Below the pieces are notes generated by a model. The model was given only the letters and a program-made list of their open reading frames with translations. It searched no databases and had not been told where the DNA came from. 5,577 nt of DNA, taken from contig JACOVB010000229.1 of NCBI GenBank assembly GCA_016177555.1, positions 1 to 5,577 of the forward strand, read 5' to 3'. Within the stretch, counting starts at the first letter, position 1; each line of letters starts with the position of its first letter. This document shows, one piece after another, positions 1-5,577 of the stretch. The position numbers and the translations under genes are program-made. This DNA is from Candidatus Rokuibacteriota bacterium. GTDB taxonomy: Bacteria > Methylomirabilota > Methylomirabilia > Rokubacteriales > CSP1-6.

Positions 1-1588
1 CGCCCTTGCCGCCGCGCTTCTGGCTCCGGTAGGCCTCCGCGTGGGTGCGCTTGATGTACCCCGAGCGCGTGATCGTGACCACCATGTCCTCGTCGGCCAG
101 GAGGTCCTCGATGGTGAGGTCGGCCGTCTCGGCCAGGATCTCGGTGCGGCGGGCGTCCCCGAACTCCTCCTTCAGCGCGAGGAGCTCGCTCTTGATGATG
201 TCCATCAGCCGGCGGTCGGAGGCGAGGATCCCCTGGAGGTCGGCGATGAGCGCCAGCGTCTGCTCGTGCTCCTCCACGATCTTGTGCCGCTCCAGCTGGG
301 TGAGCCGCTGCAGCCGCATGTCGAGGATGGCCTTGGCCTGGATCTCCGACAGGTCGAGCCGCCGCATGAGGCCGTCGCGGGCGGCGTCGGGGCTCTCGGC
401 CGCGCGAATGATGGCGATGACCAGGTCCAGGGCATCGAGGGCCTTCCGGAGCCCCTCGAGAATGTGGGCCCGCTCCTCGGCCCGCGCCAGGTCGTAGCGC
501 GTCCGCCGCGTCACCACCTCCCGGCGGAAGGCGATGAACTCCTGGAGCATCTGCTTGAGGGTCACCACCTGCGGCCGGCGGCCCACCAGCGCCAGCATGA
601 TGACGCCGAACGTGGACTGCATCTGCGTGTGCTTGTAGAGCTGGTTCATCACGATCTGGGGCATCTCCCCCCGCCCCAGCTCCAGCACGATGCGAATGCC
701 CTCGCGGCTGGACTCGTCCCGGCGCTCGGAGATGCCCTCGATCTTCTTGTCCCGGATGAGCTCGCCGATCTTCTCGATGAGGGTCGCCTTGTTGACCTGG
801 TACGGCAGCTCCGTGACGATGATGGCCTCGCGCCCGCCCCGTAGCTTCTCCGCGTGCGCCTTCGCGCGCAGCGTGAGGATCCCGCGCCCCGTCGTGTAGG
901 CCTCGCGGATCCCGTTCCGCCCGTGGATGTACGCGGCCGTGGGGAAGTCCGGCCCGGGGATGGCTTTCATCAGGGTCTCGATGGAGACGTCCGGATCGTC
1001 GATCAGCATCACGAGGCCGTTGACGATCTCCGACAGGTTGTGGGGCGGGATATTGGTGGCCATCCCCACCGCGATGCCCGAGGAGCCGTTGACGAGCAGG
1101 TTCGGCACCTTGGTGGGCAGGACCGTCGGCTCCTCGAGGGACTCGTCGAAGTTCGGCGAGTGGTCCACCGTCTCCTTCTCGATGTCCGCCAGGAGCTCGT
1201 GGGCGATCTTCGCCAGCCGCGTCTCGGTGTAGCGCATGGCCGCCGGCGGATCGCCGTCGATGGAGCCGAAGTTCCCCTGCCCGTCCACCAGCGGGTAGCG
1301 GAGGGAAAACTCCTGCACCATGCGCACCAGCGCCTCGTACACGGGCGCGTCGCCGTGCGGGTGGTACTTGCCGAGCACCTCCCCGACCACGCGCGCGGAC
1401 TTCTTGTAGGCGCGATTCCACGTCAGCCCCAGCTCGGACATGGCGAAGAGCACGCGGCGGTGGACCGGCTTGAGCCCGTCGCGGATGTCGGGGAGGGCGC
1501 GCCCGACGATGACGGACATGGCGTAGTCGAGGTACGACTTCCGCATCTCCTCTTCGATCGGGACCGGGGTCTGTCGCTCTGGGCTCAT
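1..1588 (-). CDS. gyrA: DNA gyrase subunit A, N-terminal 529 residues (runs off the window)
   Basis: GyrA is the DNA-cleaving subunit of the A2B2 gyrase, which introduces negative supercoils using ATP. My minus-strand translation from ATG 1588 is open to base 1 (529 codons plus one base). The start [20 protein letters not shown] places the conserved [22 protein letters not shown] block at the usual distance. Seen: the quinolone-region helix [17 protein letters not shown] (about 74-90), the catalytic pair Arg119-Tyr120 in AMRYTE (Tyr codon 1229-1231; E. coli Tyr122), the DNA-bending Ile172 in [15 protein letters not shown], a tower and coiled-coil region to about 490 with [13 protein letters not shown] at 422-434, and the GyrA-box QKRGGKG at 523-529. 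The box separates it from ParC. Most of the C-terminal DNA-wrapping domain is missing only because the window ends. It lies 17 bases after gyrB with only a weak upstream AGG, so coupled translation is likely. Residues equivalent to E. coli Ser83, Ala84 and Asp87 are Ala81, Pro82 and Glu85. Confidence 0.98.
   Translation of the reverse strand, partial: MSPERQTPVPIEEEMRKSYLDYAMSVIVGRALPDIRDGLKPVHRRVLFAMSELGLTWNRAYKKSARVVGEVLGKYHPHGDAPVYEALVRMVQEFSLRYPLVDGQGNFGSIDGDPPAAMRYTETRLAKIAHELLADIEKETVDHSPNFDESLEEPTVLPTKVPNLLVNGSSGIAVGMATNIPPHNLSEIVNGLVMLIDDPDVSIETLMKAIPGPDFPTAAYIHGRNGIREAYTTGRGILTLRAKAHAEKLRGGREAIIVTELPYQVNKATLIEKIGELIRDKKIEGISERRDESSREGIRIVLELGRGEMPQIVMNQLYKHTQMQSTFGVIMLALVGRRPQVVTLKQMLQEFIAFRREVVTRRTRYDLARAEERAHILEGLRKALDALDLVIAIIRAAESPDAARDGLMRRLDLSEIQAKAILDMRLQRLTQLERHKIVEEHEQTLALIADLQGILASDRRLMDIIKSELLALKEEFGDARRTEILAETADLTIEDLLADEDMVVTITRSGYIKRTHAEAYRSQKRGGKG
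2..22 (-). other. GyrA-box motif (QKRGGKG) within gyrA
   Basis: The last seven complete codons of the partial gyrA read QKRGGKG, matching the GyrA-box consensus Q-R/K-R-G-G-R/K-G. In known gyrases this seven-residue motif in the first blade of the C-terminal beta-pinwheel is needed to wrap DNA and introduce negative supercoils. ParC usually lacks it or carries a degenerate version. It is direct evidence that the gene is a supercoiling gyrase subunit and not topoisomerase IV. Confidence 0.93.
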
Positions 1589-1605
1589 GGGGTCGTTGCG
1601 GCCTG

Positions 1606-5072
<3,467 letters not shown>

Positions 5073-5077
5073 CCGTT

Positions 5078-5089
5078 CCCCGCCCCTCC
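5078..5089 (-). promoter_or_regulatory. Ribosome-binding region for recF
   Basis: The 24-base dnaN-recF gap reads, on the minus strand, GGAGGGGCGGGG followed by AACGG and then the GTG start. Either GGAGG (12 bases from GTG, rather far) or the second G-run GGGGA (about 4-5 bases from it) could pair with the 16S rRNA tail. This purine-rich stretch supports the GTG start at 5072. There is no space for a separate promoter in the gap. Confidence 0.55.
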
Positions 5090-5096
5090 ATCGATG

Positions 5097-5577
5097 CTAA
5101 ATTCTCATCGGCATGATAACACAGAGCGCTCCTTCCTCCTCGAAGCTTTTGACCACGCCGGGGCTCAGCGAGTCCTTCAGCTCGATCACGACCTGCTCGG
5201 CCTCCTGGGCTCCGAGCGCGTCCAGGACATAGCGCGAGTTGAAGCCGATCGTGACCTCCTCGCCGGCGTACTCGACCTCGATGCTCTCCTCGGCCTCGCC
5301 GAAATCCGGATGGTACGCGGAAAGCTTCAGCGCCCCGGGCGTCAGCGTGAACTTCACCGGCTTCGTCCGCTCCTCGGACAGCACCGACACGCGCCGGAGC
5401 GCGGCCGTCAGCGCTCCGCGCGCCAGCGTGATCCGCTTCGGATGCTCCTTCGGCACCACCTGCTCGTAGTTGGGAAATGTGCCCTCGATGAGTCGAGCCA
5501 TCAGGAGGAAATTCGGCATCTGGAGAACGAACTGGTTGTCAGTGATGGCGACCTGGACCTCCTCGCCGGAGCCGACA
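5097..5577 (-). CDS. dnaN: DNA polymerase III beta sliding clamp, C-terminal 159 residues (5' end outside the window)
   Basis: DnaN is the ring-shaped clamp that encircles DNA and gives the replicase its processivity; it also docks repair and regulatory proteins. The minus-strand frame is open from the window edge (first whole codon at 5576) to TAG at 5097-5099. It begins VGSGEEVQVAITDNQFVLQ and continues into ARLIEGTFPNYEQVVPKEH, the conserved domain II-III junction (E. coli: SKLVDGRFPDYRRVLPKN). An internal ATG at 5519 is not the start, because family-like sequence continues upstream of it. Domain III shows the TIGFNSRYVLDAL block, the clamp segment SLSPGVV, and the terminal VIMPMRI, which forms part of the peptide-binding pocket used by clamp-binding partners (E. 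coli ends VVMPMRL). About the first 205-210 residues lie beyond the window. recF follows after 24 bases. No defect is seen in the visible part. Confidence 0.98.
   Translation of the reverse strand, partial: VGSGEEVQVAITDNQFVLQMPNFLLMARLIEGTFPNYEQVVPKEHPKRITLARGALTAALRRVSVLSEERTKPVKFTLTPGALKLSAYHPDFGEAEESIEVEYAGEEVTIGFNSRYVLDALGAQEAEQVVIELKDSLSPGVVKSFEEEGALCVIMPMRI

Noticed and set aside
1..1588. The partial A subunit as topoisomerase IV ParC.
   Set aside because: A good GyrA-box (QKRGGKG) and position directly after gyrB in a dnaN-recF-gyrB cluster point to GyrA.
5097..5519. A short 140-residue dnaN starting at the ATG at 5519.
   Set aside because: The same frame continues upstream to the window edge with clamp-like sequence (VQVAITDNQFVLQ), so this ATG is internal and the gene is cut by the window, not shortened in nature.

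Overview
This is an ordinary bacterial chromosomal housekeeping segment, very GC-rich (roughly two thirds G+C, with G/C dominating third codon positions). All four genes lie on the minus strand. In transcription order, from high to low coordinates, they are dnaN (3' part only), recF, gyrB (complete) and gyrA (5' part only). This is the right-hand part of the classic origin-proximal order dnaA-dnaN-recF-gyrB-gyrA, so dnaA and oriC would be expected beyond the high-coordinate edge. That position is inference; no DnaA-box cluster or origin is visible here.

Layout: 5577-5097 is the C-terminal 159 residues of the DNA polymerase III sliding clamp. A 24-base gap with a purine-rich ribosome-binding region follows, then recF (5072-3984, GTG start). 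The recF TGA stop overlaps the gyrB ATG as ATGA. gyrB runs 3987-1606, a 17-base gap follows, and gyrA starts at 1588 and leaves the window at base 1, just after its GyrA-box. There is essentially no non-coding DNA: no tRNA, rRNA, CRISPR array, insertion sequence or terminator was seen, and there is no room for ordinary internal promoters outside coding sequence.

Together the genes form one replication, repair and topology unit. DnaN tethers the replicase, RecF works at single-strand gaps left by stalled forks, and GyrB plus GyrA form the A2B2 gyrase that removes positive supercoils ahead of the fork. The compact spacing suggests co-transcription and translational coupling.

Organism: GyrB is the long form, about 793 residues, with an insert of about 167 residues in the TOPRIM/C-terminal half. 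This form is known from Proteobacteria and related Gram-negative lineages and is absent from Firmicutes and Actinobacteria. Direct gyrB-gyrA adjacency beside dnaN-recF, unlike E. coli where gyrA is distant, together with high GC, fits a deltaproteobacterial-type or allied soil or uncultured lineage (for example Myxococcota/Desulfobacterota or the NC10/Rokubacteria group). Phylum assignment is low confidence without alignment.

No previously undescribed system was found. The points most worth a second look are a GyrA quinolone-determining region that reads Ala-Pro-Val-Tyr-Glu where E. coli has Ser-Ala-Val-Tyr-Asp, a perfect 20-bp palindrome inside recF, and two hairpin-capable repeats in gyrB and at the recF/gyrB junction.
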